A stretch of 41,024 bases of DNA from a virus. Both the position numbers and the translations under genes were made by a program. The DNA lies in IMG/VR virus record IMGVR_UViG_3300025030_000031, positions 1 to 41,024 of that record. The stretch is one strand, 5' to 3'. The notes beneath the pieces are model-generated. The model was given only the letters and a program-made list of their open reading frames with translations. It ran no database searches and was not told where the DNA came from. Shown here piece after piece: positions 21,906 to 28,553 of the stretch; position 1 is the first letter of the stretch, and every line of letters begins with the position of its first letter.

Positions 21906-22324
21906 TGCCAGCTTATAACTTTCAAGAACAGTTTGTGCCAATGATATTGGATGGACAAAAGTCGCATACGATCAGGCGGAGAAGAAAGCATCCGACGAAG
22001 GTGGGTGATAAGTTGATGCTTTATACGGGGATGCGGACGAAGCAATGTAAGTTGATCGTGATGACTGAGTGTGTGAAAGTCGAGCCAATCATGATATGGC
22101 CTTTCAAGAATCATCTGGCTTCGCCGATCAATGTTCCAATTGAGGAATTTGTCCATAATGATGGCTTTGAAAACGTGGATGCCTTCTTTGAATTTTTCAG
22201 GCGATATAAAGCCGAGTGTCTGAATGATTTCGAGATCATTTGGTGGGATGCGAAAACCCTCACCCTGCCCTCTCCCGAGGAGAGAGAGGAAATATATATG
22301 GAGGTGCGTGATGGGAAAGAATAG
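21905..22324 (+). CDS. ASCH/PUA-like domain protein
   Basis: A 139-residue protein from ATG 21905, overlapping the previous stop as TGATG. It opens AYNFQEQFVPMILDGQKSHTIRRRRKHPTKVGDKL and continues LYTGMRTKQCKLIVM, the pattern of ASCH proteins (RNA-binding, PUA-like fold; often near phage nucleotide or RNA-modifying genes). The C-terminal part reads TLTLPSPEEREE and is translated from an intergenic-palindrome-like element (22257-22291), so the true domain probably ends near residue 118. It is coupled to the Gp37/Gp68-like gene, which starts inside its 3' end. Confidence 0.75.
   Translation: MPAYNFQEQFVPMILDGQKSHTIRRRRKHPTKVGDKLMLYTGMRTKQCKLIVMTECVKVEPIMIWPFKNHLASPINVPIEEFVHNDGFENVDAFFEFFRRYKAECLNDFEIIWWDAKTLTLPSPEEREEIYMEVRDGKE
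22257..22291 (+). repeat. Palindrome-like element inside ASCH gene 3' end
   Basis: CACCCTGCCCTCTCCC is followed by GAGGAGAGAGAGG, an inverted repeat that uses the same CACCCTGCCCTC leader as the class-A intergenic palindromes. Here it is translated in frame and adds a charged tail to the ASCH protein. Confidence 0.6.
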
Positions 22325-23459
22325 CAAAATCCAATGGACAGATCACACGTTCAATCCGTGGATGGGTTGCACCAAGGTTTCGCCTGGGTGTGTGAATTGC
22401 TATGCAGAACGCGACATGGATATACATTGGCATAAGGTGCAGTGGGGTCCGCAGGGAATGCGGGTGCGGACGAGTAAAGCGAATTGGCGTCAGCCGTTGA
22501 AATGGAACAAGGATGAATTGTGGGAGCAATGTATTGGTTGCGGCTATCGTGGGCCGTTGGCTTCGTTCAATAATTTCCGCATGGATTTGGAAGGGGATGG
22601 CGGATATACAGTGGATTGTCCGAAGTGTCCATCCATTGAAACATTCAGAACCCGACAACGGGTGTTTTGCGCGAGTCTGGCAGATGTAGGCGATCATCAT
22701 CCGAGCGTGCTGAATGAATGGATCGAAGACCTGGTGCGGCTGATCGAGCAAACGCAGAATTTGGATTGGATGCTGTTGACAAAACGCCCTGAGGATTTGT
22801 TGGCTCGATTCGGAATGTTTTGGGGACTTGAACGGTGGCCAGAAAATGTATGGGTTGGCGTTTCGACTGAAGACCAGAAATGCGCGAATAAACGAATTCC
22901 GGTCCTTCAGAGTATCCCAGCGGCAGTGCGATTTGTTTCCTGCGAACCGCTGCTTGGTTATATTGATTTGAGCGAGGCGGTTGAGCCTGATAAAGAAGCG
23001 TGGCATGAAGTCAGTGCAAGACAAGATGATGATGAGCCTGAGGAGTTTGTTGAAGAGTGCGAAGCCGAATGTGATTGGGTGAATTTCGGGAATGATCTGG
23101 TCGACAATCCTGAACATCGAGAGTGGGTGGAACGAAGGCGCCTGATAGCTGGCTTCAAAACCTTGAAGCATGGCGCGATTGATTTGGTGATCGCTGGCGG
23201 GGAGAGCGGCTCGGAGGCGCGACTCACAGACCCGAATTGGCTTCGCGCGCTACGGGATGAATGTACGCAGGCTGGTATTCGGTTTTTCTTCAAGCAGTGG
23301 GGAGAGAATGTTCCGCTTGACCATCTCCCCTGGGTGACGGACAAAATTACGTTCAAACATAAACCTGTCGAGATCAATGGGACGATGATGGCGCGTGTTG
23401 GGAAGGGGATGGCTGGCAGGGTGCTGGATGGAAGAGAATGGAGTGAGATGCCGAGATGA
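22311..23459 (+). CDS. Phage Gp37/Gp68 family (DUF5131), radical-SAM-like
   Basis: A 382-residue protein. ATG 22311 was chosen because GGAGGTGCGTG precedes it and the family starts KIQWTDHTFNPWMGCTKVSPGC. The GCTKVSPGCVNCYAE cysteines resemble a radical-SAM iron-sulfur site, as in the DUF5131 family. The protein also has an inserted Cys-rich zinc knuckle (CIGCGYRG ... CPKCPS, residues ~74-105). Conserved blocks WMLLTKRPEDL, WVGVSTEDQKCANKRIPVL and FVSCEPLLG follow. The substrate is unknown; DUF5131 members are common in phages and mobile elements. Its stop overlaps the integron integrase start (ATGA). Confidence 0.85.
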   Translation: MGKNSKIQWTDHTFNPWMGCTKVSPGCVNCYAERDMDIHWHKVQWGPQGMRVRTSKANWRQPLKWNKDELWEQCIGCGYRGPLASFNNFRMDLEGDGGYTVDCPKCPSIETFRTRQRVFCASLADVGDHHPSVLNEWIEDLVRLIEQTQNLDWMLLTKRPEDLLARFGMFWGLERWPENVWVGVSTEDQKCANKRIPVLQSIPAAVRFVSCEPLLGYIDLSEAVEPDKEAWHEVSARQDDDEPEEFVEECEAECDWVNFGNDLVDNPEHREWVERRRLIAGFKTLKHGAIDLVIAGGESGSEARLTDPNWLRALRDECTQAGIRFFFKQWGENVPLDHLPWVTDKITFKHKPVEINGTMMARVGKGMAGRVLDGREWSEMPR

Positions 23460-24436
23460 AACTTATGGAAGAAGTTCAAAATGCCTTGCGTGTGCAGGGA
23501 TACGCATATAAAACAGAGAAGCAATATTTAAGCTGGATTCGAAGATATGTGCGGCGCTATCTTCCGAAGCATCCGCGTGAGACGGGCGGGGATGGCGTGC
23601 GAGAATATGTGACTTATTTGGCGGTCGAGAGGCATATCTCCCCCACCACGCAAGGTCAATGTCTGGCGGCTTTGCAGTTTTTGTATAAAACGCTTGGGGT
23701 TGATATTGGTGACATAAAAGTTGTTCGAGCGAAGAAAGATAAACATTTACCGACGGTATTGACAGAGACTGAGGTGATGAATCTATTGATGCATCTGGAC
23801 GGAATCTATAAGATCATGGGTGAGATGATCTATGGCGGCGGTCTGCGGTTGATGGAGTGTTTGCGCTTGCGGGTGAAAGATGTGGATATGGATAATTTGT
23901 CCGTTACCTTGCGTGAGACGAAGAGCAATAGAGACCGCGTGACGTGTTTGCCTGCTTCGGTTGTTCCGATGCTGAGACTGCATTTGGAGAAGGTAAAAGC
24001 TTTGCATAATGAAGACTTGGCGCGCGGTTTGGGGATGGTGGAAATGCCATATGCGTTCGACCGTAAATCTCCGAATGCCGGGTTAGAGTGGGGCTGGCAA
24101 TATGTATTTCCTGCGGCTGGACTTTCACGTGATCCATACTCAGGAAAGATTGGGCGACATCATATTTTCGAGACAAGTTTGCAGAGAGCTGTGAAATCTG
24201 CTGCAACGGCGGCTGGCATTGCGAAACCCGTGGGAGTGCATACGTTACGTCACTGCTTCGCTACGCATTTATATCGCGCTGGAACAGATATTCGAACTAT
24301 TCAGGAGCTGCTTGGACATTCAAAACTTGAGACAACAATGATTTATGTACATTTACAGGGTGGCGCGGCGGTTCGTTCGCCGTTGGATCGGTTGTCTGCG
24401 ATGCCTGTTATACGGCAAGCAGTTGTAGAATCATGA
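23456..24436 (+). CDS. intI-like: Integron-type integrase (tyrosine recombinase)
   Basis: A 326-residue tyrosine recombinase with all catalytic residues: Arg131 (GGGLRLMEC), Lys156, His262-x-x-Arg265 (HTLRHCFATH), His288 (LLGHSK) and Tyr297 (TTMIYVH). It also has the stretch that separates integron integrases from XerC/D, at residues ~190-240: MPYAFDRKSPNAGLEWGWQYVFPA followed by SRDPYSG and GRHH, then LQRAVKSA. The end, VRSPLDRL, is likewise typical of IntI. These enzymes recombine attI with the folded single-stranded bottom strand of attC sites and so capture cassettes. The gene starts by overlapping the Gp37/Gp68 stop (ATGA), so the phage operon may express it. No N- or C-terminal truncation or frameshift is visible. 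Confidence 0.93.
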   Translation: MKLMEEVQNALRVQGYAYKTEKQYLSWIRRYVRRYLPKHPRETGGDGVREYVTYLAVERHISPTTQGQCLAALQFLYKTLGVDIGDIKVVRAKKDKHLPTVLTETEVMNLLMHLDGIYKIMGEMIYGGGLRLMECLRLRVKDVDMDNLSVTLRETKSNRDRVTCLPASVVPMLRLHLEKVKALHNEDLARGLGMVEMPYAFDRKSPNAGLEWGWQYVFPAAGLSRDPYSGKIGRHHIFETSLQRAVKSAATAAGIAKPVGVHTLRHCFATHLYRAGTDIRTIQELLGHSKLETTMIYVHLQGGAAVRSPLDRLSAMPVIRQAVVES

Positions 24437-24539
24437 GTTCGGCGTCGCTCGGGGATGCTGGAATACGCACCCCGCTCGCTAGACCCCGAACGGGCGCGCG
24501 ATACAATTGCGTTGCTCGGCTAATCAAGAAAGGAAAATT
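24437..24539 (+). other. Candidate attI region
   Basis: Between the integrase stop and the first cassette gene, GTTCGGC (24438-24444) is a near match to the GTTRRRY core. A dyad joins it to CCCCGAAC (24484-24491). AACGGGCGCGCGAT (24489-24502) is the inverse of a segment after the first cassette gene. This is where attI should lie if cassettes insert next to the integrase 3' end, but the recombination point cannot be fixed by eye. Confidence 0.4.
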
Positions 24540-24868
24540 ATGACAAAAGATGAACTCTTGCAAATTAAGGAACATTTAACAGCGGCGCATCAAATGGTGA
24601 GCGACTTATGTCAAGGAAATCGTAGATGGACAATGTCTGTTCCTGCTCGCTTTGGTTATGACCCGGACTTAGTAATTGACCACGCACTTGTTGATGCCGA
24701 TAAAATGCTAATCCAGTTATTGAGCGACGCCGAACAACGCAATGCACCCACCGAAGCAGGCGGGGAGTGGACTTGCACAAAATGCAAGACCCGCAACAGT
24801 GACGATAAATCAATTTGTGGGTTCTGCGATACCCCCCGCCTCGGCGGGTGATCGCGCGCCCGTTAGGC
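24489..24868. other. Inverted repeat and attC-type core flanking cassette 1
   Basis: AACGGGCGCGCGAT (24489-24502) and ATCGCGCGCCCGTT (24851-24864) are a perfect 14-base inverted repeat, the right one running into GTTAGGC (24862-24868), a perfect GTTRRRY core. The left end reads CCCCGAAC, a near match to RYYYAAC. The arms have the R-L box layout of attC but enclose a whole gene, about 380 bases apart, longer than a usual attC. Confidence 0.6.
24540..24851 (+). CDS. Cassette 1: RanBP2-type zinc-finger protein
   Basis: A 103-residue protein with a clear ribosome-binding site (AAAGGAAAATT before ATG 24540). The first 70 residues are helical (LLQIKEHLTAAHQMVSDL, LVDADKMLIQLL). The tail WTCTKCKTRNSDDKSICGFCDTPR is a RanBP2-type zinc finger with a W-x-C-x2-C and C-x2-C layout, a module that binds RNA or ubiquitin-type partners. 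The stop lies three bases before the inverted repeat that ends the cassette, as cassette genes often end close to attC. A 14-base inverted repeat flanks the gene (24489-24502 and 24851-24864). The function is unknown. Confidence 0.7.
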   Translation: MTKDELLQIKEHLTAAHQMVSDLCQGNRRWTMSVPARFGYDPDLVIDHALVDADKMLIQLLSDAEQRNAPTEAGGEWTCTKCKTRNSDDKSICGFCDTPRLGG

Positions 24869-24876
24869 TTCTTGCT

Positions 24877-24939
24877 GTAAAACAAAGTTGCGGGCGTCCA
24901 CACGCGGTGGCGAATCCGCTCACAGAGAACTTGTTCGGT
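24877..24939 (+). other. Degenerate attC-like site
   Basis: GTAAAAC ... GTTCGGT bound a 63-base imperfect palindrome in which AACAA-GTT pairs with AACTTGTT and GC-rich segments follow. Both cores deviate from RYYYAAC/GTTRRRY. It is listed as a possible decayed attC. Confidence 0.35.
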
Positions 24940-25070
24940 GTAGTGATACGGTGCGGACAAGACTTGCTGAGATGAGTATGGTAGGCAAGCGAAAAGTTAT
25001 AACGTGGCGACATCACAAACGCGCCAATCTGTGAGACGGAAGGTAATCAATCCTTCCCCGCATTTACGAA
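24940..25070. other. Gene-free cassette segment
   Basis: No credible gene is present. The segment has a hairpin GGAAGG (25038-25043) with CCTTCC (25052-25057) and a weak dyad ACTTGCT/AGGCAAG near 24962-24988. It lies between attC-like sites, so it may be a non-coding cassette or the remains of one. Confidence 0.45.
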
Positions 25071-25196
25071 GCCTAACAAAGCGTGCAGTGGACGGTGCTG
25101 ATAGTCTGCCTATCGGTGGCGCTTGAAGGAAGTTAGTGAAGGCATAAAGTTAGTGGCGGATGTCCACCGCACCGCCGCTCACGCAAACCGTTAGGT
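25071..25196 (+). other. attC site (126 bp, clear)
   Basis: GCCTAAC (25071-25077, RYYYAAC) and GTTAGGT (25190-25196, GTTRRRY) are complementary apart from one wobble. Inside, GCGTG (25081-25085) faces CACGC, CAGTGGAC faces a GTCCACCG region, and a terminal hairpin GATAG/CTATC closes the top. Length, cores, paired L boxes and bulges are those of a folded attC. It ends 9 bases before the next gene, whose start follows directly, as in integron arrays. Confidence 0.85.
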
Positions 25197-25205
25197 GGCT
25201 TTTTT

Positions 25206-25457
25206 ATGAAAATGTTAACTTGCAAATATGGAAATCACGAATGCGATCCCCTGCACGTTTGCTATTACACAGATCTGAAAAATGGAATTGCGGAGGATAC
25301 TCTAACGTGCAACTCTTGCTATGAAAGGCACATATTGAAGTTTTATCCGAAAAGCAAAATAGCCCGCCACCTAACACAGCGTGGAGCGGACTCGTTGAAG
25401 GCGGTGGTAATTAGCCCGCCGAAGTCAATTCAATTAGAAATGGTCTTGCCAGCGTAA
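25206..25457 (+). CDS. Cassette 3: small Cys-rich protein
   Basis: An 83-residue protein whose ATG follows the attC end by nine bases, without a clear ribosome-binding site. Cysteines and histidines are arranged CKYGNHEC, HVCYY and CNSCYERH, which could bind zinc. From residue ~54 on (RHLTQRGADSLKAVV) the frame runs through the next attC, so the true protein is about 55 residues plus an attC-encoded tail. This running of a gene into its attC is common among cassettes. No family was recognised. Confidence 0.6.
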   Translation: MKMLTCKYGNHECDPLHVCYYTDLKNGIAEDTLTCNSCYERHILKFYPKSKIARHLTQRGADSLKAVVISPPKSIQLEMVLPA

Positions 25458-25481
25458 AGCCACTAACGCTTGCCGTTCGGC
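25369..25481 (+). other. attC site (113 bp, one core mismatch)
   Basis: ACCTAAC (25369-25375) matches RYYYAAC, and GTTCGGC (25475-25481) differs from GTTRRRY at one base. GCGT near 25379 pairs with ACGC near 25466, with an interrupted stem between. It begins inside the cassette 3 gene and is followed within 25 bases by the HNH gene. Confidence 0.7.
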
Positions 25482-25505
25482 GGACGGATATTTATGAGGT
25501 GCATG

Positions 25506-26009
25506 ATGAAAAAAAAGAAAATTATTCATTCGGCTGAACGCGCTTTGAATAAGAAGTTTTGGGGTCGCGTGGATGTGAAAGAACCAGAGGAATGTTGGAA
25601 TTGGACGGGGTATGTTGGGAAAAATGGGTATGGGATGGTTCGCTTCGAGGGTGAAAGATTTACCGCTCATCGTCTAGCTTATATGCTGGATAAGGGGAGG
25701 AAGATCAGCAGGAATTTCCTTGTTTTACAGACGTGTGAAAATAAGAAATGCTGTAATCCTTCCCACTTCAAGACAAGCACAAGAAAAAAGCAGTTGATGG
25801 AAATGGCGGAGAAAGGAACTGTCCGAGGATACGCACAAAGAGGGCGTGATAATCACAGTGCAAAATTGATGAATGAACAAGTGATGGAGATCAGAAGGTT
25901 GTTTGCGACTGGCGCATATTCAAAAACCAAACTTGGAAGAATGTTTTCCATTAGTGATGATGAAGTCAAAAATCTGGTAAATCACAGGAGATGGAGGTGG
26001 TTGAAATAA
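25506..26009 (+). CDS. Cassette 4: HNH homing-type endonuclease (possibly inactive)
   Basis: A 167-residue protein starting at ATG 25506 (ATG 25503 adjacent), with GAGGT upstream. It matches the phage HNH layout: FWGRV start, CWNWTGYVGKNGYG, then AHRLAYMLDKG (His55), then VLQTCENKKCCNPSHF. In family members the last block normally begins vlHtCdn; here the first histidine is Gln75, so the catalytic site may be lost. Cys77, Cys82/83 and His87 remain as metal ligands. The C-terminal third (LMNEQVMEIRRLFATGAYSKTKLGRMFSISDDEVKNLV) is a helix-turn-helix DNA reader. It may be a cassette or a phage gene next to the array; no attC was found after it. Confidence 0.8.
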   Translation: MKKKKIIHSAERALNKKFWGRVDVKEPEECWNWTGYVGKNGYGMVRFEGERFTAHRLAYMLDKGRKISRNFLVLQTCENKKCCNPSHFKTSTRKKQLMEMAEKGTVRGYAQRGRDNHSAKLMNEQVMEIRRLFATGAYSKTKLGRMFSISDDEVKNLVNHRRWRWLK

Positions 26010-26032
26010 GATTAGAATCTGTGTTCTGACCC

Positions 26033-26060
26033 TTGTTAAATTTAGAAATTGTATTAAAAT
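26033..26060 (+). promoter_or_regulatory. Candidate late promoter
   Basis: TTGTTA (26033-26038) and TAAAAT (26055-26060) are separated by 16 bases in A+T-rich DNA just upstream of the lysis and packaging genes. It is the only good match in this gap. A strong terminator 65 bases downstream would interrupt its transcript unless it is read through. Confidence 0.5.
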
Positions 26061-26122
26061 ATATACACAACTAAATATCTCCGCAGGCCCAGCAAATTGG
26101 CGGGGCCGAGTTAACCAGCATG

Positions 26123-26157
26123 AGCGACTGACATCGAAAGATGTCGGTCGCTTTTTT
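26123..26157 (+). terminator. Strong rho-independent terminator with GAAA loop
   Basis: AGCGACTGACATC (26123-26135) pairs with GATGTCGGTCGCT (26140-26152), with a G-T pair in the middle and a GAAA tetraloop, then TTTTTT. Lying just after the candidate promoter and before the lysis genes, it ends the integron/accessory operon or attenuates the promoter. Confidence 0.85.
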
Positions 26158-26204
26158 GTTGTTCCCGCAAAGAACGCGGGACCTTGTAATTTCCAGAGCG
26201 GAGA

Positions 26205-26265
26205 TTTACCCCCTTCGGCTTCGCCACTTCCCCCAAATGGAAGAGCGCCATTTGGGGGAAGACAT
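26205..26265 (+). repeat. Intergenic palindrome, family copy 2
   Basis: CTTCCCCCAAATGG (26227-26240) pairs perfectly with CCATTTGGGGGAAG (26248-26261) around AAGAGCG. The leader CCCTTCGGCTTCGCCA is class B. A smaller dyad, CCCGC/GCGGG, lies at 26164-26180. The element ends just before the holin-candidate ribosome-binding site. Confidence 0.85.
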
Positions 26266-26286
26266 GAAATGAAAAGGAGATTTGAT

Positions 26287-26766
26287 ATGAAAAAGTTTAC
26301 TTCCATCTTGCTTGTTGTTTTGTTTGTTGCGGCGTTTGCCGTGATGCCTGTTTTCGCGCAGGGTTTGCACCAGGTTGAAAATCCTGCGACTGATGTTCAG
26401 TTGTACGTGATCGGTTTGGCGGCTACGGCGATTCTGTATGGTCTGAAGTTGATCACCACCCGTTTTCCGAAGATCAAGATCACACGCGAATGGGTTTCGG
26501 TGCTGATCTATGTGGTGGCGCTGGGATTGTCATTTGCGTTCGGCGGTTTTGCGCTGCCTGCGTTCGGCGTTTTTACTGACCCGTTGACTTTTGTGAGCGC
26601 GTCCTTTGGATTTATCAACGCGCTTTTGATTGCGATGGCGCCATCAGTATCGTTGGCAACGCTTTTTTATAACTTAATTTTGAAGCGCGTTTTCGATGCT
26701 GGGGCTGTGAAGGCTGGAATTATCGAGACGCCCAAAGCTGAGCCTGTGATGAAGGCGAAGAAATAA
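26287..26766 (+). CDS. Putative holin or lysis membrane protein
   Basis: A 159-residue protein. ATG 26287 follows AAAAGGAG. The first helix (TSILLVVLFVAAFAVMPVFAQ) looks like a signal anchor or signal peptide with an AxA-type site. Further hydrophobic segments lie near residues 33-52, 70-95 and 100-130. It is 26 bases upstream of the lysozyme gene. Four membrane segments and position suggest a holin, but the sequence was not recognised as a known holin family. Confidence 0.6.
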   Translation: MKKFTSILLVVLFVAAFAVMPVFAQGLHQVENPATDVQLYVIGLAATAILYGLKLITTRFPKIKITREWVSVLIYVVALGLSFAFGGFALPAFGVFTDPLTFVSASFGFINALLIAMAPSVSLATLFYNLILKRVFDAGAVKAGIIETPKAEPVMKAKK

Positions 26767-26792
26767 TGGACAGAACTTCGTTGTGAGGCGGC

Positions 26793-28553
26793 GTGGCAAA
26801 AACACTATTGATTGACACCTGGGAATCGGGTGGAGAGATTGATGAGAATATTTTGCTTGCCAATGGCATAGCAGGTATGATCATGTGTCTTAATGACATA
26901 AGCGGCGGCCATCACATGGACGAGAACTTTATCGTCCAATGGGAACAAGCCAGGGCGTTGCCTGTGCGAATTCCATATTTTGTTTATAACCCGTGGAAAA
27001 ACGGACAAGAGAACTATGACTGGTTAGCAGCTCACATCCCTGATGAGTGTGGCGCAGTCATGGTGGATGTGGAGGTTAGATACACGGGGTATTCACCAGA
27101 TATCTACGCAAGTGAACTTGAGAAATTCAAGACGCTCGTCGCTGCAAAGTACAACTATCTTATCTATACAGGGCAAGGGTATTTGGATTTATGTACCTAT
27201 TGGCCGGACGCAGGCTATTGGTGGGCGGCATATCCTCTTGCGTTTTACCAATATGAAACCATCACATGGGATGTCCTAAGGGCACGACTGGAAACAATAC
27301 CTCGCCCCGCTAATGAATTTCGAATCCCTGGTTCTGGCATTCTTAAAATGTGGCAGTTCACGGGTGACAGGATCATCCTGCCTGGTTGCAATAAGCGCAT
27401 GGATGTGAATGTTTTCTATGGGACTCTGGATGAGCTGAAAGCATTTGCAAACGAGAAACCAACTGATCCAGACACTCCCCCTGACGGCGCTAGATTGATA
27501 AGCGAGCGTGAATATTATCCGGGCGCATTCTATCGCCAATACGAAATCAGGCTGCCTGTCTCAGGATTGACCACCTACCATGTGCTCGAGTTCGATTCTG
27601 ACCAGGCAGAATTATTCGTAAGCCCCAGACCACTTGGAAACAACTACGTCCCGCAACTCACCAAAAAGTACGGGCAAGACTTCGGGATGAATTGCGATGG
27701 ATTCGTAGGAAACAATATTACCGGCTATGCAATCAGCAACGGCGTGCCCTATGGCACACAGAACGTAGAGGAAACCCTTTACATCAGTAAGAACAATGGA
27801 TTTACTCTTACACGCCCATCCGTTTTGAATATGGCGTTTTCGTTTCCAAATGTGCTTGTAAGGGATGGAGTTATTCCGTATATAGATAAGGGGGATGATT
27901 GGCGGGCAAGAAGCGCGTTTGGATATACCAAAGATCAAAGCAAATTCTTTTTCGTTGTCGTTGACGGAAAAGATTATCTCGAGCAGGTTGGAGCATCTTT
28001 CAAAGAGACGGCGGCAATTATGCTGGAACTCGGATGCTTTTTCGCCGTGATGTGTGACGGCGGCGGGTCGTCAACACTGGCGGCAATGGATAACGGCTTT
28101 CCCGAATTACTGAATAAGGCATGGGGCGAGGAGCCAGAGGTCGGATACTTCGAAGGATACAGCTACAAAATGAGGCCAGTTGCACAAATACTGGGCGTAA
28201 AAATGAAATCAGATGTGATCGTGATACCACCCGAAGGAGGCAATATGTTTACAGTCAAAAAAAGTGCGAGGTTTCGGTCGCTCCCAACTATGACCACCAA
28301 CGATCAGGGCGCAAGCTCGGTCGTTGGCGAGACTTTTGAAAGCGCAACTACTGTGCTTGATATTAACAATCCATCAATAACAATGGTACAGCATACAAAT
28401 GGTAAGTGGCTGCCATTAGAAATCAATGGCGTTGTTTATACGTCCGGCGAAGTTGTCACTCTTCCTCCGCCAACTGAAAGCTCGTTCGTATCTGCCACAC
28501 TTACCCGCGCAGACGGAACGCATGTTGACTTCGACCTGGTTCCAAAGGCATAA
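26793..28553 (+). CDS. Endolysin: GH25-like lysozyme + NAGPA-type glycosidase + SH3
   Basis: A 586-residue protein from GTG 26793 with three parts. Residues ~1-215 resemble GH25 lysozymes (LIDTWESGGEID ... GAVMVDVE ... YLIYTGQGYLD ... LKMWQFTGD). Residues ~240-460 match the phosphodiester glycosidase (NAGPA) fold: MNCDGFVGNN, FVVVDGKDYLEQVG, LGCFFAVMCDGGGSSTLA. Residues ~485-586 look like an SH3-type wall-binding domain. GH25 enzymes cut the glycan of peptidoglycan, and NAGPA-like domains remove sugar-phosphate links in wall polymers. The fusion suggests two wall bonds are attacked at release or entry. There is no signal peptide, so the membrane protein upstream would be needed to let it out. 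Confidence 0.8.
   Translation: MAKTLLIDTWESGGEIDENILLANGIAGMIMCLNDISGGHHMDENFIVQWEQARALPVRIPYFVYNPWKNGQENYDWLAAHIPDECGAVMVDVEVRYTGYSPDIYASELEKFKTLVAAKYNYLIYTGQGYLDLCTYWPDAGYWWAAYPLAFYQYETITWDVLRARLETIPRPANEFRIPGSGILKMWQFTGDRIILPGCNKRMDVNVFYGTLDELKAFANEKPTDPDTPPDGARLISEREYYPGAFYRQYEIRLPVSGLTTYHVLEFDSDQAELFVSPRPLGNNYVPQLTKKYGQDFGMNCDGFVGNNITGYAISNGVPYGTQNVEETLYISKNNGFTLTRPSVLNMAFSFPNVLVRDGVIPYIDKGDDWRARSAFGYTKDQSKFFFVVVDGKDYLEQVGASFKETAAIMLELGCFFAVMCDGGGSSTLAAMDNGFPELLNKAWGEEPEVGYFEGYSYKMRPVAQILGVKMKSDVIVIPPEGGNMFTVKKSARFRSLPTMTTNDQGASSVVGETFESATTVLDINNPSITMVQHTNGKWLPLEINGVVYTSGEVVTLPPPTESSFVSATLTRADGTHVDFDLVPKA

Larger units (their letters stand above)
23456..26009 (+). mobile_element. Phage-borne integron (integrase plus cassette array)
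   Basis: The element joins an IntI-type integrase (23456-24436) to several attC-like sites and small genes with cassette architecture (24489-25481) and an HNH gene after the last site. Cassette genes and integrase are all on the plus strand, the inverted arrangement known from some chromosomal integrons, not the divergent one of class 1 integrons. The cassettes have A+T/G+C character and small coding content unlike the tight virion operon. Members of the array start or end at GTT/AAC cores. It lies between the accessory operon and the lysis module. Confidence 0.8.

Noticed and set aside
24742-24975. 77-residue frame over cassette 1 and the gene-free cassette
   Set aside because: It overlaps the zinc-finger gene in another frame and has no start signal; it is composed of attC-type palindrome translation.
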